This document shows positions 1 to 11,225 of a stretch of DNA of 64,000 nucleotides, in pieces. Within the stretch, counting starts at the first letter, position 1. Each line of letters begins with the position of its first letter. The position numbers were made by a program, and so were the translations under genes. Source of the stretch: an uncultured Photobacterium sp. (GTDB lineage Bacteria > Pseudomonadota > Gammaproteobacteria > Enterobacterales > Vibrionaceae); assembly GCF_947039875.1 (NCBI RefSeq), contig NZ_CAMRAN010000019.1:1-64000 (forward strand), given 5' to 3'. The notes under the pieces were generated by a model. The model was not told the DNA's origin. It saw nothing but the letters and a program-made list of their open reading frames with translations, and searched no databases.

Positions 1-254
1 GCTTTTGATTTGATAAATTTGTCAGTCATAATCTTCACTCTAGTTGTATTTATTTCTACTTTGTCAAAAGTAGATGAAAATTGGGTGAAAAGGAAAAATA
101 ATTATTTTATTGCCCCGTTTCGATGTTAGCTATTGTATTTGTTTCTTGAATAATGATAATTACCTAAAAGTGCAAATTACTTTTACATGTGTGTAATAAT
201 AAGCAGCGTAATCGTCATTTTTGCGATCGTTCATGTTAGTAATAGGTATTTAAA
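1..254. other. Upstream region of the LysR-type regulator gene, no gene seen
   Basis: I see no coding sequence in this AT-rich stretch. A LysR-type gene starts at 255, so its promoter should lie here. A stretch at 149-167 contains ATAATGATAAT, the core of the classical Fur box, and matches the 19-bp Fur consensus at about 12 positions. That is weak evidence in DNA this AT-rich. The window starts here, so any divergent neighbour is out of view. Confidence 0.5.
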
Positions 255-1145
255 ATGTTTCTATGGGAAGGGGTGACCGAGTTTGTTGCTGTTGCGGAAA
301 CGGAAAGTTTTACTGCAGCATCAAAACGATTAGGTATTTCGACTGCGCAAGTGAGTCGCCAAGTCAGTGCGTTAGAGAACCGACTTAATACCAAGCTATT
401 CTACCGTACTACACGTAAGGTTTCATTAACGGAAGAGGGCAATGTTTATTATCAACATTGTCGTCAAGTATTAGACGGCCTTGAAGATGCTGAGCGTGCA
501 ATCAGTAATTTACGCGGTAAGCCACAAGGGTTGATTAAATTAACTGCACCTGTGACTTATGGCGAAAAATACATTATGCCGTTGGTTAATGATTTTATGC
601 TGCAATACCCTGAAGTGGAAGTGACGATTGATTTAACTAACCGTCAAGTTGATTTAGTGGAAGGCAGTTTTGATCTCGCAATTCGTTTAGGGCGTTTGAC
701 CAGCTCATCAATGATGGCGAAGCGTTTAACCAGCCGCACCATGTATGTTTGTGCTTCACCCGCTTATTTACAGAAATTTGGTATTCCACATTCATTATCT
801 GAATTACGTCAGCATAATTGCTTGATTGGTAACTACGATCACTGGCGCTTCCAAGAGTCAGGTAAAGAGAAAAGTATTCGTGTTAGCGGTACCCTTAATT
901 GTAATAGTGGTTATGGTTTACGTGATGCGGTGATTAAAGGGATCGGCTTAGCGCAATTACCTGACTATTATATAGATAAGGATTTGGAATCAGGGGCTAT
1001 TGTTCCGATTTTGACAAATTACCAAGAGCCTGATGAAGGTATTTGGGCGCTTTACCCACATAACCGTCATTTATCACCCAAAGTGAGAATGTTGGTGGAT
1101 TACCTTGCAGAGCAATTACCTCACATTAGCCATTATGATTTGTAA
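255..1145 (+). CDS. LysR-family transcriptional regulator
   Basis: The 296-aa product has the LysR layout: an N-terminal winged helix-turn-helix at about residues 5-64, with the typical AAS-RLG-ST-QVSRQVSALE pattern, followed by a periplasmic-binding-protein-like effector domain from about residue 92 to the end. Within the family it resembles the CrgA/DsdC-like branch often annotated as 'LysR substrate-binding domain'. The effector is unknown. The ATG at 255 has only a weak AGG upstream but is the natural start of the HTH domain. The gene lies 12 bp before tadA on the same strand, so the two may be cotranscribed, though no functional link is known. The family call is firm; the target genes cannot be read from the sequence. 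Confidence 0.93.
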   Translation: MFLWEGVTEFVAVAETESFTAASKRLGISTAQVSRQVSALENRLNTKLFYRTTRKVSLTEEGNVYYQHCRQVLDGLEDAERAISNLRGKPQGLIKLTAPVTYGEKYIMPLVNDFMLQYPEVEVTIDLTNRQVDLVEGSFDLAIRLGRLTSSSMMAKRLTSRTMYVCASPAYLQKFGIPHSLSELRQHNCLIGNYDHWRFQESGKEKSIRVSGTLNCNSGYGLRDAVIKGIGLAQLPDYYIDKDLESGAIVPILTNYQEPDEGIWALYPHNRHLSPKVRMLVDYLAEQLPHISHYDL

Positions 1146-1691
<546 letters not shown>

Positions 1692-1705
1692 ATTCAGTTA
1701 AATCG

Positions 1706-1754
1706 AATAAGCTTGGTGGTGATTTATTATTAGATAAATGATCCCAAGCTTATT
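1706..1754. repeat. Inverted repeat downstream of tadA
   Basis: The arms AATAAGCTTGG (1706-1716) and CCAAGCTTATT (1744-1754) are perfect 11-bp complements separated by 27 nt. As RNA this would form a hairpin with a large loop. It has only a short U-rich tail, so it may be a weak terminator for tadA or an mRNA-stabilising structure. Confidence 0.5.
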
Positions 1755-2098
1755 AGCTAATAGCTTGGACTCTATGTTCTGCCGTTGCCGTTAGAATACA
1801 ACTGCGCTGACGCCATAGAATTTTTTTACGGATATTACTGCTTAGGCGTTTGCGACGTGTTGCTGCGGTCGTGAGATGTTTAGCAATGTGCGGTGTTTTT
1901 GATCTTAATCTGATTACTTTCATGATTCCATCCATAACGTCAATATAACGGTCAACGTATTCATCAGCGCATAAAATATCGCTGTCGCCGTTAATAGTGT
2001 CATTGTTTATATATGCTGTTTATTATGCATGGTGGTGCATTTTTTGATAGTAATCTTTATAGGATAATAATCAAACGTTGATCAAACTCTCATTGTGT

Positions 2099-2129
2099 AA
2101 AAAGGCGTCGATTATTCTAAATCTACGCC
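2099..2129 (-). terminator. Probable intrinsic terminator of mltF
   Basis: Read on the reverse strand, GGCGT (2125-2129) and ACGCC (2104-2108) pair and are followed by five U residues (2103-2099). This lies 20 nt after the mltF stop. The stem is short with a long loop, so this is moderate evidence. Confidence 0.5.
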
Positions 2130-2148
2130 AATGAATGCGGTCAAATTA

Positions 2149-3645
2149 CTAGTCTGATACTGATGATTGGATTATCACTTTATCATGGCTGTTGGTGGTG
2201 ATGGCGTTCGGGGTAATGGTTTGTAGGCCATCAACAATTTTTAAATTTTTACTTTCAAATTGACGACTATGAGCACGTTCATAGCCAATAATACTTTGAT
2301 AATAACGACGAATACCTTCAACATAATTAAGGGCTTCACTACCACGTGCGTAGCCATAACGTGATTGAATGTAGTATTTACGTTGCCCTAATAATGGCAA
2401 GCGTTGTTTGACATCGACCCAAGTATCAGGGTTTGCACCTTGTGCTTTGGTGAGTCGGCGAGCATCCATTAAATGTCCAAACCCGACATTATAAGAGGCG
2501 AGGGCAAACCACACTTTTTCATGCTCTTCGACACTGTCTGGTACGCGAGCGATCATCTTACGCAGATATTCACTGCCGCCACGAATGCTTTGCTCTGGAT
2601 CTAAACGGTTGGTGACCCCCACTGATTCAGCCGTCGGTAACGTTAACATCATCATACCTCGAACACCAGTTGGAGAAATAGCTTGTGGATCCCAATGCGA
2701 CTCTTGGTAAGAGAGGGCGGCTAATAAACGCCAATCAAAACCGTTGGCATATTGTTTAAATAAGGCTTCCCATTGCGGTAAGGTGGTGTTGACTGCGCGT
2801 AAAAATGCACGAGTATCGACATAATCAAATTGATCAATATGACCTAAATATTTCTCTTCTAGTCGTGTCATGGTGCCGTTTTGTTTCATTTGACCAAAAA
2901 ACTCAATCATTAACGCATACAAGCTATCGTTACCACTTTGTTTAACAAACCAACTTACAGGTTCGTCTTGCGTCAGTTCAAGTGCGATAGCAATATCAGG
3001 ATGAATGCGTTGCAGTAACGCTACATCTACGGAATCAGCAACGGTATAATCAAGTTCACCTGTAGCAACTTTGATTAACAGATCATTAATGTCTGATTCT
3101 GGAATTGACTGCCATTTCAAGGTTGGATGGGTATCACGAATAAGCTTTAATTTTTGCTCATGACTTGAACCTTTTACAACTGCTAAGCGTTTATTACTTT
3201 TAGCCAATTCATTAAGATTTCTTGGTCGACGTTGGCCTTTTTTATAGACCACGATTTGGCTAGTGTAGTAATAGGCCGGGGCTGGATGATTGCCTTGAAG
3301 ACGAGCGGGCGTTACCGTGAGTCCTGCGGCAATAATATCAATATCGCCACGTTCTAATGCGGGAAATAATTCAGAAAGAGTAAACATAGCGGTGATTTCA
3401 AGTTTAACCCCCAGTTTTTTAGCAAAACCCTGTGCCAATTCATAATCCAATCCTGTTGGACCGTCTGCGCCAATATAATAAGACAGCTGATTATTTAATG
3501 TTCCGACTCGTAATACACCACTATCTCGAATTTTCTCAAGGCTGGTGGGCGTGTTCTCTTGCCATTGACAGCCATTGGTTAACATCGCAAGTAACAGCAG
3601 ACTTATAAAACGACGTAGTAGAGTGAGCAACTGAATATTTATCAA
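2149..3645 (-). CDS. mltF: Membrane-bound lytic murein transglycosylase F
   Basis: MltF cleaves peptidoglycan glycan strands between MurNAc and GlcNAc, forming 1,6-anhydro ends. The 498-aa product has a hydrophobic N-terminus (about residues 10-25, with a lipobox-like LTNGC), a type-3 solute-binding-protein regulatory domain (about 35-270), and a C-terminal SLT domain. The SLT domain starts around LAALSYQESHWDPQA, whose Glu is the catalytic acid, and continues with SPTGVRGMMMLT and ASYNVGFGH. The start must be non-ATG: a TAG codon lies directly before TTG 3645, and the first in-frame ATG (3585) falls inside the signal sequence. No clear Shine-Dalgarno is visible. It is divergent from purL, as in E. 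coli. Confidence 0.94.
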   Translation of the reverse strand: MINIQLLTLLRRFISLLLLAMLTNGCQWQENTPTSLEKIRDSGVLRVGTLNNQLSYYIGADGPTGLDYELAQGFAKKLGVKLEITAMFTLSELFPALERGDIDIIAAGLTVTPARLQGNHPAPAYYYTSQIVVYKKGQRRPRNLNELAKSNKRLAVVKGSSHEQKLKLIRDTHPTLKWQSIPESDINDLLIKVATGELDYTVADSVDVALLQRIHPDIAIALELTQDEPVSWFVKQSGNDSLYALMIEFFGQMKQNGTMTRLEEKYLGHIDQFDYVDTRAFLRAVNTTLPQWEALFKQYANGFDWRLLAALSYQESHWDPQAISPTGVRGMMMLTLPTAESVGVTNRLDPEQSIRGGSEYLRKMIARVPDSVEEHEKVWFALASYNVGFGHLMDARRLTKAQGANPDTWVDVKQRLPLLGQRKYYIQSRYGYARGSEALNYVEGIRRYYQSIIGYERAHSRQFESKNLKIVDGLQTITPNAITTNSHDKVIIQSSVSD

Positions 3646-3846
3646 CTAAGCGAACCGAATCTGAATATTAACGTTCTTTATATCAAACCCTGTTAATTGC
3701 GCAAAGTTGAACTGTTCAGTTTATGATCATAATTTAGAGATCGGAATAGATTAAGTGAGATTATTCTATTTTACGGTTAAAAAATGACCCAAAAATAATA
3801 GCAAAAAGGTTTTTTTTGATATTTTGATTAAGATTGAAAAAAAAAC

Positions 3847-3862
3847 ACGCAAACGGTTGCGT
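3847..3862 (+). promoter_or_regulatory. PurR operator of purL
   Basis: ACGCAAACGGTTGCGT is a 16-bp near-perfect palindrome and an almost exact match to the E. coli PurR box (ACGCAAACGTTTNCGT). It lies just upstream of the likely purL promoter. PurR with bound hypoxanthine or guanine is known to repress purL, so purine end-product repression is expected. Confidence 0.9.
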
Positions 3863-3868
3863 CAGGTG

Positions 3869-3897
3869 TTACGTCACAAATTTTTTTCCCTTATACT
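3869..3897 (+). promoter_or_regulatory. Putative purL promoter
   Basis: TATACT at 3892-3897 is a good -10 hexamer. TTACGT at 3869-3874, 17 bp upstream, is a weak -35. The position directly downstream of the PurR box fits repression by blocking polymerase. Confidence 0.5.
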
Positions 3898-4032
3898 AGG
3901 CACTCGTGAATAACGTTGTGATAGTTAAGCAGTGAATAGTCTTGTACTAGGTGCTATTGAGATAAGTTTCTACGGTTTGAAATTTACCTCAATATCACTT
4001 TTTTTAATCTGCTAATTGAGAGACCTTTGCAC

Positions 4033-7000
4033 ATGGAAATTTTGCGTGGTTCACCCGCTTTGTCTGAGTTTCGCGTTAATAAGTTACTTGAGCGTTGTCA
4101 TGAGTTAGATCTGCCAGTTACTCATATCTATGCTGAGTTTGCCCATTTTGCTGATGTGGTGACAACGCTAACTGCTGATGAACAAGCTAAACTTACCCGT
4201 CTACTCACATACGGTCCAACGATTGCAGAGCACGAGCCTAAAGGTTTATTGCTACTTGTTACTCCTCGTCCTGGCACGATTTCTCCTTGGTCTTCAAAGT
4301 CGACCGATATTGCGCGTAATTGTGGTTTAACCGCAATTAAACGTCTTGAGCGCGGTACGGCATATTATATTGAATCATCATTACCACTTACGGTTGCACA
4401 ATTGGATGACTTAAAAGAGCTGCTTCATGATCGGATGATGGAAGTGGTGACCGATAATGTTGAAGCCGCGAGTGCATTATTTATACAAGCGCAACCGGCA
4501 GCAGTGAAAAGTATTGATATTCTAACGGGTGGCCGTCAAGCATTAGAGCAAGCGAATCTCACCTTAGGCCTTGCATTGGCTGAAGATGAAATTGATTACT
4601 TGGTTGAAAATTTTACCAAGCTTGAGCGTAATCCCAATGACATTGAATTAATGATGTTTGCTCAGGCGAACTCAGAGCATTGCCGTCATAAGATCTTTAA
4701 TGCCGATTGGACGATTGATGGTGTCGATCAACAAAAATCATTATTTAAAATGATCAAAAACACCTACGAGCATAACCATGAATACGTGCTGTCTGCTTAT
4801 AAAGACAATGCTGCGGTTATGAAAGGTTCTCATGTAGGGCGTTTCTTCCCTGAACCACAATCACGTCAATATACTTATCATCAAGAAGATACCCATATTT
4901 TGATGAAAGTTGAAACCCATAACCACCCAACAGCAATTTCACCATGGCCCGGCGCAGCAACAGGCTCTGGCGGTGAAATTCGTGATGAAGGCGCAACCGG
5001 TATTGGTGGCAAACCTAAAGCAGGCTTAGTCGGATTTTCAGTATCGAACTTACGCGTGCCGGGTTTTGAACAGCCATGGGAAACCGATTTTGGTAAGCCA
5101 GATCGTATCGTGACTGCACTTGATATCATGCTAGAAGGCCCACTGGGTGGCGCAGCATTTAATAACGAATTTGGTCGTCCTAATCTACTGGGTTATTTCC
5201 GTACTTACGAAGAAAAAGTCACTTCTCACGCTGGTGAAGAAATCCGTGGTTACCATAAGCCAATTATGATTGCGGGTGGCATGGGTAATATTCGTGCTGA
5301 TCATGTGCAGAAAAAAGAAATACCTGTTGGCGCCAAGTTAATTGTGCTGGGTGGGCCCGCCATGAACATTGGTCTTGGTGGTGGTGCGGCGTCATCAATG
5401 GCATCAGGACAATCAGCAGAAGATTTAGATTTTGCTTCAGTGCAGCGTGAAAACCCAGAAATGGAACGTCGTTGTCAGGAAGTGATCGATGGTTGTTGGC
5501 AGATGGGGGATGATAACCCAATAGCTTTTATTCATGATGTTGGCGCAGGTGGTATTTCTAACGCTTTACCTGAATTAGTTAACGATGGTGAGCGTGGTGG
5601 TAAATTCCAATTACGTGATGTGCCTAATGATGAACTAGGCATGAGCCCACTTGAGATTTGGTGTAATGAATCACAAGAGCGTTATGTATTAGCAATTGCA
5701 CCTGAAAATATGGCTACGTTTGATGCTATTTGTCAGCGTGAGCGTGCCCCTTATGCGGTGGTTGGTGAAGCAACTGCTGAGCGTCATTTAAGCCTTGAAG
5801 ATAGCCATTTTAATAACACCCCCATTGATATGCCAATGGATATTCTGTTGGGTAAAGCACCAAAAATGCACCGTGAGGCCACAACATTAACAGTGGCAGG
5901 GCAGCCGCTTGATCGCAGTGAAATAACTATTGAAGATGCAACCGAGCGAGTTTTACGTTTACCTGCTGTCGCGGAAAAGACATTCTTGATCACCATAGGT
6001 GATCGTAGTGTGACTGGATTGGTTGCTCGTGATCAGATGGTGGGTCCTTGGCAGGTGCCGGTAGCGAACTGTGCGGTAACAGCGGCAAGCTATGATAGCT
6101 ATCACGGTGAAGCGATGTCGATGGGTGAGCGTACGCCAGTGGCATTACTTAACTTTGGCGCATCAGCGCGTTTAGCTGTAGGCGAAGCAATTACCAATAT
6201 TGCAGGTACTTATATCGGTGATATGAAGCGAATTAATTTATCGGCTAATTGGATGTCACCAGCAGGTCATCCGGGTGAAGACGCTGGCTTGTATGAAGCA
6301 GTAAAAGCCATTGGTGAAGAGTTATGTCCCGCATTAGGGTTAACGATCCCTGTCGGTAAAGATTCCATGTCGATGAAGACTAAGTGGCAACAGGATGGTG
6401 AAGAGAAACAAGTGACATCACCATTGTCATTAGTGATCACCGCGTTTGGTCGTGTTGAAGATGTTCGTAAAACAGTGACCCCACAATTACGTACAGATAA
6501 AGGCGAATCAAGTTTATTGCTGGTGGATCTTGGTTGTGGTCAAAACCGCCTTGGTGCGACTGCGTTGGCTCAGGTTTATAAACAACTGGGTGATAAAGCG
6601 GCGGATGTTGATAGCCCTGAATTATTGAAAGGCTTCTTCTATGCGATGCAAACCTTGGTGCGTGATGAGAAGCTATTGGCTTACCATGACCGTGGTGATG
6701 GTGGTTTATATGTCACGTTAGCTGAAATGGCATTTGCAGGTCACACTGGGGTTGAAGTTGATATTAATACTGCTGCAACTGATGCATGTGATGACGTATT
6801 AGCAGCGCTCTTTAGTGAAGAACTCGGTGCTGTGATTCAAGTGCGTAGTGATGATGTTGAAGCCGTACAAGCGGTATTAGCCGTTAATGGTTTAGCTGCT
6901 TGTAGTCATATTATTGGTACTGTGATTGATGAAGATACCGTCCGTATTTGGAATGGTAACGATGTAGTACTTGAGCAAAACCGCACTGAATTACGTGCGA

Positions 7001-7950
7001 TTTGGGCAGAAACAACTTACCAAATGCAAGCGATGCGTGATAATCCAACGGGTGCATTACAAGAATTTGAAGCCAAGAAAGATACGCAAGATCCAGGCTT
7101 ACATACTCAGTTAACATTTGATATTAATGAAGATGTTGCAGCGCCATTTATTGCACCAGCGATTAATTTTGGTGCGAAACCACAGATGGCAATTCTACGT
7201 GAGCAAGGTGTTAACTCTCACGTTGAAATGGCGGCTGCGTTTGATCGTGCAGGCTTTGAAGCGAAAGATGTTCACATGAGTGATATTCTTAGCGGTAAGG
7301 TACAACTTGATGGCTTTAATGGTTTAGTGGCGTGTGGTGGCTTCTCTTACGGTGACGTATTAGGCGCGGGTGAAGGCTGGGCAAAATCAGTGTTATTTAA
7401 CAATATTGCCCGTGACCAATTTGCTGCATTCTTTACTCGTTCAGATACTTTGGCATTAGGGGTGTGTAATGGTTGCCAGATGATGTCTAATCTGCACGAG
7501 CTGATTCCAGGTGCTGATTTATGGCCGCGTTTTGTGCGTAACGAATCAGAACGTTTTGAAGCGCGCTTTAGTTTAGTTGAAGTACAAAAGAGTGATTCAT
7601 TGTTCTTTAATGAAATGGCAGGTTCACGGATGCCAATCGCAGTTTCACATGGCGAAGGTCGAGTTGAAGTACGTAATGGCGAGCATTTGGCGGCGATTGA
7701 GCAGTCAGGCACGATTGCGCTGCGTTATCTTGATAACTACGGCAATGTTACTCAAAATTACCCAGCTAACCCTAATGGTTCGCCAAACGGTATTACAGGT
7801 TTAACTACGCAAGATGGACGAGTCACGATTATGATGCCGCACCCAGAGCGAGTATTCCGCACCGTGGCTAACTCTTGGCACCCAGATGATTGGAGTGAAA
7901 ACAGTCCTTGGATGCGAATGTTCCGTAATGCGCGGGTTAACCTAGGCTAA
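4033..7950 (+). CDS. purL: Phosphoribosylformylglycinamidine synthase (FGAM synthase)
   Basis: This single-chain large PurL (about 1305 aa) uses ATP and glutamine to convert FGAR to FGAM in de novo purine synthesis. The N-terminus [13 protein letters not shown] matches E. coli PurL, so ATG 4033 is preferred over the upstream TTG at 4027. The N-terminal and linker domains are followed by two AIRS-like synthetase halves with Gly-rich ATP loops ([19 protein letters not shown] region). The C-terminal class-I glutaminase has the nucleophile Cys1145 in [10 protein letters not shown] and the His1270/Glu1272 pair in MPHPER. It is full length and appears intact. Expression should be PurR-controlled. 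Confidence 0.98.
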   Translation: MEILRGSPALSEFRVNKLLERCHELDLPVTHIYAEFAHFADVVTTLTADEQAKLTRLLTYGPTIAEHEPKGLLLLVTPRPGTISPWSSKSTDIARNCGLTAIKRLERGTAYYIESSLPLTVAQLDDLKELLHDRMMEVVTDNVEAASALFIQAQPAAVKSIDILTGGRQALEQANLTLGLALAEDEIDYLVENFTKLERNPNDIELMMFAQANSEHCRHKIFNADWTIDGVDQQKSLFKMIKNTYEHNHEYVLSAYKDNAAVMKGSHVGRFFPEPQSRQYTYHQEDTHILMKVETHNHPTAISPWPGAATGSGGEIRDEGATGIGGKPKAGLVGFSVSNLRVPGFEQPWETDFGKPDRIVTALDIMLEGPLGGAAFNNEFGRPNLLGYFRTYEEKVTSHAGEEIRGYHKPIMIAGGMGNIRADHVQKKEIPVGAKLIVLGGPAMNIGLGGGAASSMASGQSAEDLDFASVQRENPEMERRCQEVIDGCWQMGDDNPIAFIHDVGAGGISNALPELVNDGERGGKFQLRDVPNDELGMSPLEIWCNESQERYVLAIAPENMATFDAICQRERAPYAVVGEATAERHLSLEDSHFNNTPIDMPMDILLGKAPKMHREATTLTVAGQPLDRSEITIEDATERVLRLPAVAEKTFLITIGDRSVTGLVARDQMVGPWQVPVANCAVTAASYDSYHGEAMSMGERTPVALLNFGASARLAVGEAITNIAGTYIGDMKRINLSANWMSPAGHPGEDAGLYEAVKAIGEELCPALGLTIPVGKDSMSMKTKWQQDGEEKQVTSPLSLVITAFGRVEDVRKTVTPQLRTDKGESSLLLVDLGCGQNRLGATALAQVYKQLGDKAADVDSPELLKGFFYAMQTLVRDEKLLAYHDRGDGGLYVTLAEMAFAGHTGVEVDINTAATDACDDVLAALFSEELGAVIQVRSDDVEAVQAVLAVNGLAACSHIIGTVIDEDTVRIWNGNDVVLEQNRTELRAIWAETTYQMQAMRDNPTGALQEFEAKKDTQDPGLHTQLTFDINEDVAAPFIAPAINFGAKPQMAILREQGVNSHVEMAAAFDRAGFEAKDVHMSDILSGKVQLDGFNGLVACGGFSYGDVLGAGEGWAKSVLFNNIARDQFAAFFTRSDTLALGVCNGCQMMSNLHELIPGADLWPRFVRNESERFEARFSLVEVQKSDSLFFNEMAGSRMPIAVSHGEGRVEVRNGEHLAAIEQSGTIALRYLDNYGNVTQNYPANPNGSPNGITGLTTQDGRVTIMMPHPERVFRTVANSWHPDDWSENSPWMRMFRNARVNLG

Positions 7951-7974
7951 TAGATACATTCATTAAACATATAG

Positions 7975-8002
7975 AAGCTGTCATTTATTGGCAGCTTTTT
8001 TT
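7975..8002 (+). terminator. Intrinsic terminator of purL
   Basis: An 8-bp stem (AAGCTGTC 7975-7982 with GGCAGCTT 7990-7997, one G-U pair) with a 7-nt loop is followed by a run of seven T residues. Confidence 0.85.
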
Positions 8003-8134
8003 ATACTGTAACTGTGACACTTATAAATTTAAATATGAAGTTGATATTGATCACATTAACCGGGAAGGAACATTGGGATAATTAACGTAACGAATACGTA
8101 AAAATGACCACGGCGTCGTTACAAGGATGAAACA

Positions 8135-8539
8135 ATGGGATGGGATGTTCCCAGTAGTTACCGTCTAATCGGTGCAACTAAATTACTTGCAGTGTTAGTT
8201 GTTATTGGTCTTATTCAACATTTTGATATGATCATTCAAGCCTTACGCTTTGATTTACTTAGCATGGTACCAATGAGTGTCACTATATTGGTATTGATCT
8301 CAGGAATACTTGCTTGTATTGGATTATTTCGAGGTAAGAAATGGGGATTTATACCACTTTATTTTTACATTCCTGCTGCAACGTTATTTCTTCAGGTGAG
8401 TTTAATTCCTTTTATACCTAATATTTTTCCGGTTAAACATCATGATATTGTTATTATGGTGATCAATGGCTTGGTATTACTGTACTCCGTGTCGCTACTT
8501 TTGCGACGAATGGAGACTAATTACATTAAAGAATATTAA
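8135..8539 (+). CDS. Uncharacterised four-helix inner-membrane protein
   Basis: The 134-aa hydrophobic protein has four likely transmembrane segments, at about residues 13-30, 45-65, 72-92 and 104-122, and a short charged C-terminus (RRMETNYIKEY). I do not recognise the family. AAGGA at 8122-8126 gives a plausible ribosome binding site 8 nt before ATG 8135. The gene stands alone between the purL terminator and glnB, so context suggests no function. The length and codon pattern look like a real gene, but conservation should decide. Confidence 0.65.
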   Translation: MGWDVPSSYRLIGATKLLAVLVVIGLIQHFDMIIQALRFDLLSMVPMSVTILVLISGILACIGLFRGKKWGFIPLYFYIPAATLFLQVSLIPFIPNIFPVKHHDIVIMVINGLVLLYSVSLLLRRMETNYIKEY

Positions 8540-8605
8540 ATGGTATTAAATTACTGCATTGAATCTGTGATAATAGCTTTAATTTAATCAAGTCGGTGTT
8601 CGTAA

Positions 8606-8983
<378 letters not shown>

Positions 8984-9015
8984 TTTGTGATGGTTAATCA
9001 TGATGAAACATCAAG

Positions 9016-9045
9016 AGGAGTTGCCACAGTGCAGCTCCTTTTTTA
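9016..9045 (+). terminator. Intrinsic terminator of glnB
   Basis: A 9-bp stem (AGGAGTTGC 9016-9024 with GCAGCTCCT 9031-9039, one G-U pair) with a 6-nt loop is followed by a T run. Confidence 0.88.
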
Positions 9046-9188
9046 TGGCTGTATTTTATGTCAATAAATAACCATTGAATCATGACGTCAATTTAGTAAC
9101 TGATTACTGTTACAACAAAGAAAACCACATTTAGGACTTTCTGATTTAGATCAATTTATGTAATATAGACTGCAGATAAGAAATGAAA

Positions 9189-9204
9189 ACGGAAACGATT
9201 GCGC
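9189..9204 (+). promoter_or_regulatory. PurR operator of glyA
   Basis: ACGGAAACGATTGCGC matches the PurR box at most positions. It lies about 80 bp before glyA, which is a PurR target in E. coli. SHMT supplies one-carbon units for purines, which fits. Confidence 0.72.
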
Positions 9205-9281
9205 CCGCGTGGCGTCTAGGTTTGTGACTTTTCGTTCATCACTAAAAATAGTATAAAACTTTGCCGAGTCAGGAGATACAG

Positions 9282-10532
9282 ATGCTAAAGCGCGATATGA
9301 ATATTGCTGATTATGATGCGGAACTATTTGCAGCTATTCAGGAAGAAACAGCCCGTCAGGAAGAACACATCGAGTTGATTGCTTCTGAAAACTACACCAG
9401 CCCACGTGTAATGGAAGCACAAGGTTCTCAGCTAACAAATAAATATGCTGAAGGTTATCCTGGTAAGCGTTACTACGGTGGTTGTGAGTTTGTCGATAAA
9501 GCTGAGCAACTTGCGATTGACCGTGCGTGTCAGCTATTTGGTGCAGAATACGCGAACGTTCAGCCACACTCTGGCTCTCAAGCCAATAATGCGGTTTACA
9601 TGGCATTATTGAATGCGGGTGATACGGTATTAGGCATGAGTTTGGCACACGGTGGTCACTTAACGCACGGCTCACCTGTAAACTTCTCGGGTAAGTTATA
9701 TAACATCATTCCTTACGGTATCGATGAAAATGGTCAAATTGACTACCAAGAAATGGAAGCATTGGCGTTAGAGCATAAACCAAAAATGATCATTGGTGGC
9801 TTCTCGGCTTACTCGCAAGTGGTTGATTGGGCAAGAATGCGTGAAATCGCTGATAAAATTGGCGCTTACTTATTCGTTGATATGGCACACGTTGCGGGCT
9901 TAATTGCGGCCGGTGTTTATCCAAACCCTGTGCCTCATGCACATGTTGTTACTACAACAACCCATAAAACATTAGCTGGCCCTCGTGGTGGTTTGATTTT
10001 GTCAAACGAAGGCGAAGATCTTTACAAAAAGCTTAACTCTGCTGTTTTCCCAGGTGGTCAGGGCGGCCCGTTAATGCATGTTATCGCAGCGAAAGCGGTG
10101 GCCTTTAAAGAAGCGATGGAACCTGAGTTTAAAGTTTACCAAGCAAATGTGGTTGTGAACGCTAAAGCAATGGTAGCTGAATTTATTAAGCGCGGTTATA
10201 ACATCGTTTCTGGTAGTACAGAAAACCATTTATTCCTTGTTGATTTAATTGATAAAGGTATCACTGGCAAAGAAGCAGATGCGGCACTAGGTGCAGCAAA
10301 TATCACTGTTAACAAAAACAGTGTACCCAATGATCCACGTAGCCCATTTGTAACTTCAGGCATTCGTGTAGGTACACCATCAATTACTCGTCGTGGTTTT
10401 AATGCAGATGATGCTCGTCAACTTGCAGGCTGGATGTGTGATGTTTTAGATAACATCAATGATGCTGCTGTTATTGAAGCGACGAAAGAGAAAGTACTTG
10501 AAATTTGTAAGCGTCTTCCCGTTTACGCATAA
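9282..10532 (+). CDS. glyA: Serine hydroxymethyltransferase
   Basis: This PLP enzyme interconverts serine and glycine with transfer of a one-carbon unit to tetrahydrofolate. The 416-aa product begins [15 protein letters not shown]. It has the [10 protein letters not shown] motif, the substrate/PLP region SGSQAN, and the Schiff-base Lys229 in [17 protein letters not shown] 9282 is chosen over TTG 9261 because CAGGAG at 9270-9275 is a well-spaced Shine-Dalgarno and homologues start here. A PurR box lies upstream. It is full length with nothing unusual. Confidence 0.98.
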   Translation: MLKRDMNIADYDAELFAAIQEETARQEEHIELIASENYTSPRVMEAQGSQLTNKYAEGYPGKRYYGGCEFVDKAEQLAIDRACQLFGAEYANVQPHSGSQANNAVYMALLNAGDTVLGMSLAHGGHLTHGSPVNFSGKLYNIIPYGIDENGQIDYQEMEALALEHKPKMIIGGFSAYSQVVDWARMREIADKIGAYLFVDMAHVAGLIAAGVYPNPVPHAHVVTTTTHKTLAGPRGGLILSNEGEDLYKKLNSAVFPGGQGGPLMHVIAAKAVAFKEAMEPEFKVYQANVVVNAKAMVAEFIKRGYNIVSGSTENHLFLVDLIDKGITGKEADAALGAANITVNKNSVPNDPRSPFVTSGIRVGTPSITRRGFNADDARQLAGWMCDVLDNINDAAVIEATKEKVLEICKRLPVYA

Positions 10533-10578
10533 GTTAATCACGATGCGATATTAAAGACCCGTTATTGCATATTAAGAT

Positions 10579-10609
10579 AAGGCTTACCTGTTTATAGGTA
10601 AGCCTTTTT
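10579..10609 (+). terminator. Intrinsic terminator of glyA
   Basis: A perfect 11-bp stem (AAGGCTTACCT 10579-10589 with AGGTAAGCCTT 10596-10606), a 6-nt loop and a T run make this a very strong terminator. Confidence 0.93.
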
Positions 10610-10638
10610 GTTTTGTGAATAACATAAAATGTACCATT

Positions 10639-10657
10639 ATTAATGATAATTATTACT
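10639..10657 (+). promoter_or_regulatory. Fur-box-like site before the nrdR-rib operon
   Basis: This 19-bp segment, centred on TTAATGATAATTATTA, matches the Fur consensus at 14 of 19 positions and is palindromic. It lies about 100 bp before nrdR, the first gene of the riboflavin operon. Riboflavin synthesis is iron-responsive in several bacteria. The match is suggestive only, because the region is AT-rich. Confidence 0.35.
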
Positions 10658-10748
10658 TTAAAAGTTATTTATTATAAAAAAGGGAGGGGATAGTCTCATT
10701 AAAGTGATGAAATGAGTTACACTGAGTCGATTAAATGTAGGAGGCTAA

Positions 10749-11198
10749 ATGCATTGTCCTTTTTGCGGTGCAAATGACACCAAAGTAATCGATTCTCGAT
10801 TGGTTGCAGATGGCCACCAAGTGCGCCGACGTCGCCAATGTTTAGCGTGTAATGAACGCTATACTACGTTTGAAACGGCAGAACTTGTAATGCCTCGCGT
10901 AGTAAAAACTAATGGTAACCGTGATCCGTTTAATGAAGAAAAATTACGCGGTGGTATTCAACGTGCGCTAGAAAAACGTCCCGTGAGTACTGACGACATT
11001 GAACGTGCGGTAAATAGTATAAAATCTTGTCTTCGAGCAACCGGTGAACGTGAAGTGCCATCTGAGATGATTGGTAATTTAGTGATGGAAGCTTTAAAAG
11101 AATTGGATAAAGTCGCTTATATCCGCTTTGCTTCTGTTTATCGTAGTTTTGAAGATATTCGTGAGTTTGGTGAAGAAATCGCTAAGCTGGAACGTTAA
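10749..11198 (+). CDS. nrdR: Transcriptional repressor NrdR
   Basis: NrdR represses ribonucleotide reductase operons when dATP is high. The 149-aa protein has an N-terminal zinc ribbon with Cys3/Cys6 (HCPFCG) and Cys31/Cys34 ([12 protein letters not shown]), followed by an ATP-cone domain ([20 protein letters not shown]). AGGAGG directly upstream is an excellent ribosome binding site for ATG 10749. It heads the nrdR-ribD-ribE-ribBX-ribH-nusB block, an arrangement shared with E. coli and other gamma-proteobacteria. Confidence 0.97.
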   Translation: MHCPFCGANDTKVIDSRLVADGHQVRRRRQCLACNERYTTFETAELVMPRVVKTNGNRDPFNEEKLRGGIQRALEKRPVSTDDIERAVNSIKSCLRATGEREVPSEMIGNLVMEALKELDKVAYIRFASVYRSFEDIREFGEEIAKLER

Positions 11199-11225
11199 AA
11201 CAAATAATTGTTAAGACCAACAATA

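Larger units (their letters stand above)
1692..2148. other. Intergenic region between convergent tadA and mltF
   Basis: This 457-bp region has no convincing gene. It holds an 11-bp inverted repeat (1706-1716 and 1744-1754, AATAAGCTTGG) with a 27-nt spacer and no long T tract, just after tadA. It also holds the mltF terminator (2099-2129). A reverse reading frame at 1753-1923 would encode a 56-aa very basic peptide starting MKVIRLRSK. It has no recognisable family and no good Shine-Dalgarno, so I do not call it a gene. Confidence 0.5.
3646..4032. promoter_or_regulatory. Divergent mltF/purL promoter region
   Basis: This 387-bp non-coding region serves two divergent genes. The recognisable elements are the PurR operator (3847-3862) and a -10-like TATACT (3892-3897), with TTACGT (3869-3874) 17 bp upstream as a poor -35. 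A purL transcript starting near 3904 would have a leader of about 130 nt. I saw no known riboswitch in this leader. Confidence 0.55.

Noticed and set aside
149-167. Fur box upstream of the LysR gene
   Set aside because: About 12 of 19 matches in AT-rich DNA is close to background, so it is mentioned only in the region note.
7347-7712. Reverse-strand open frames within purL, nqrB, proB and other long genes
   Set aside because: They are antisense shadows of highly conserved coding sequences, lack ribosome binding sites and show composition expected from the complementary frame.
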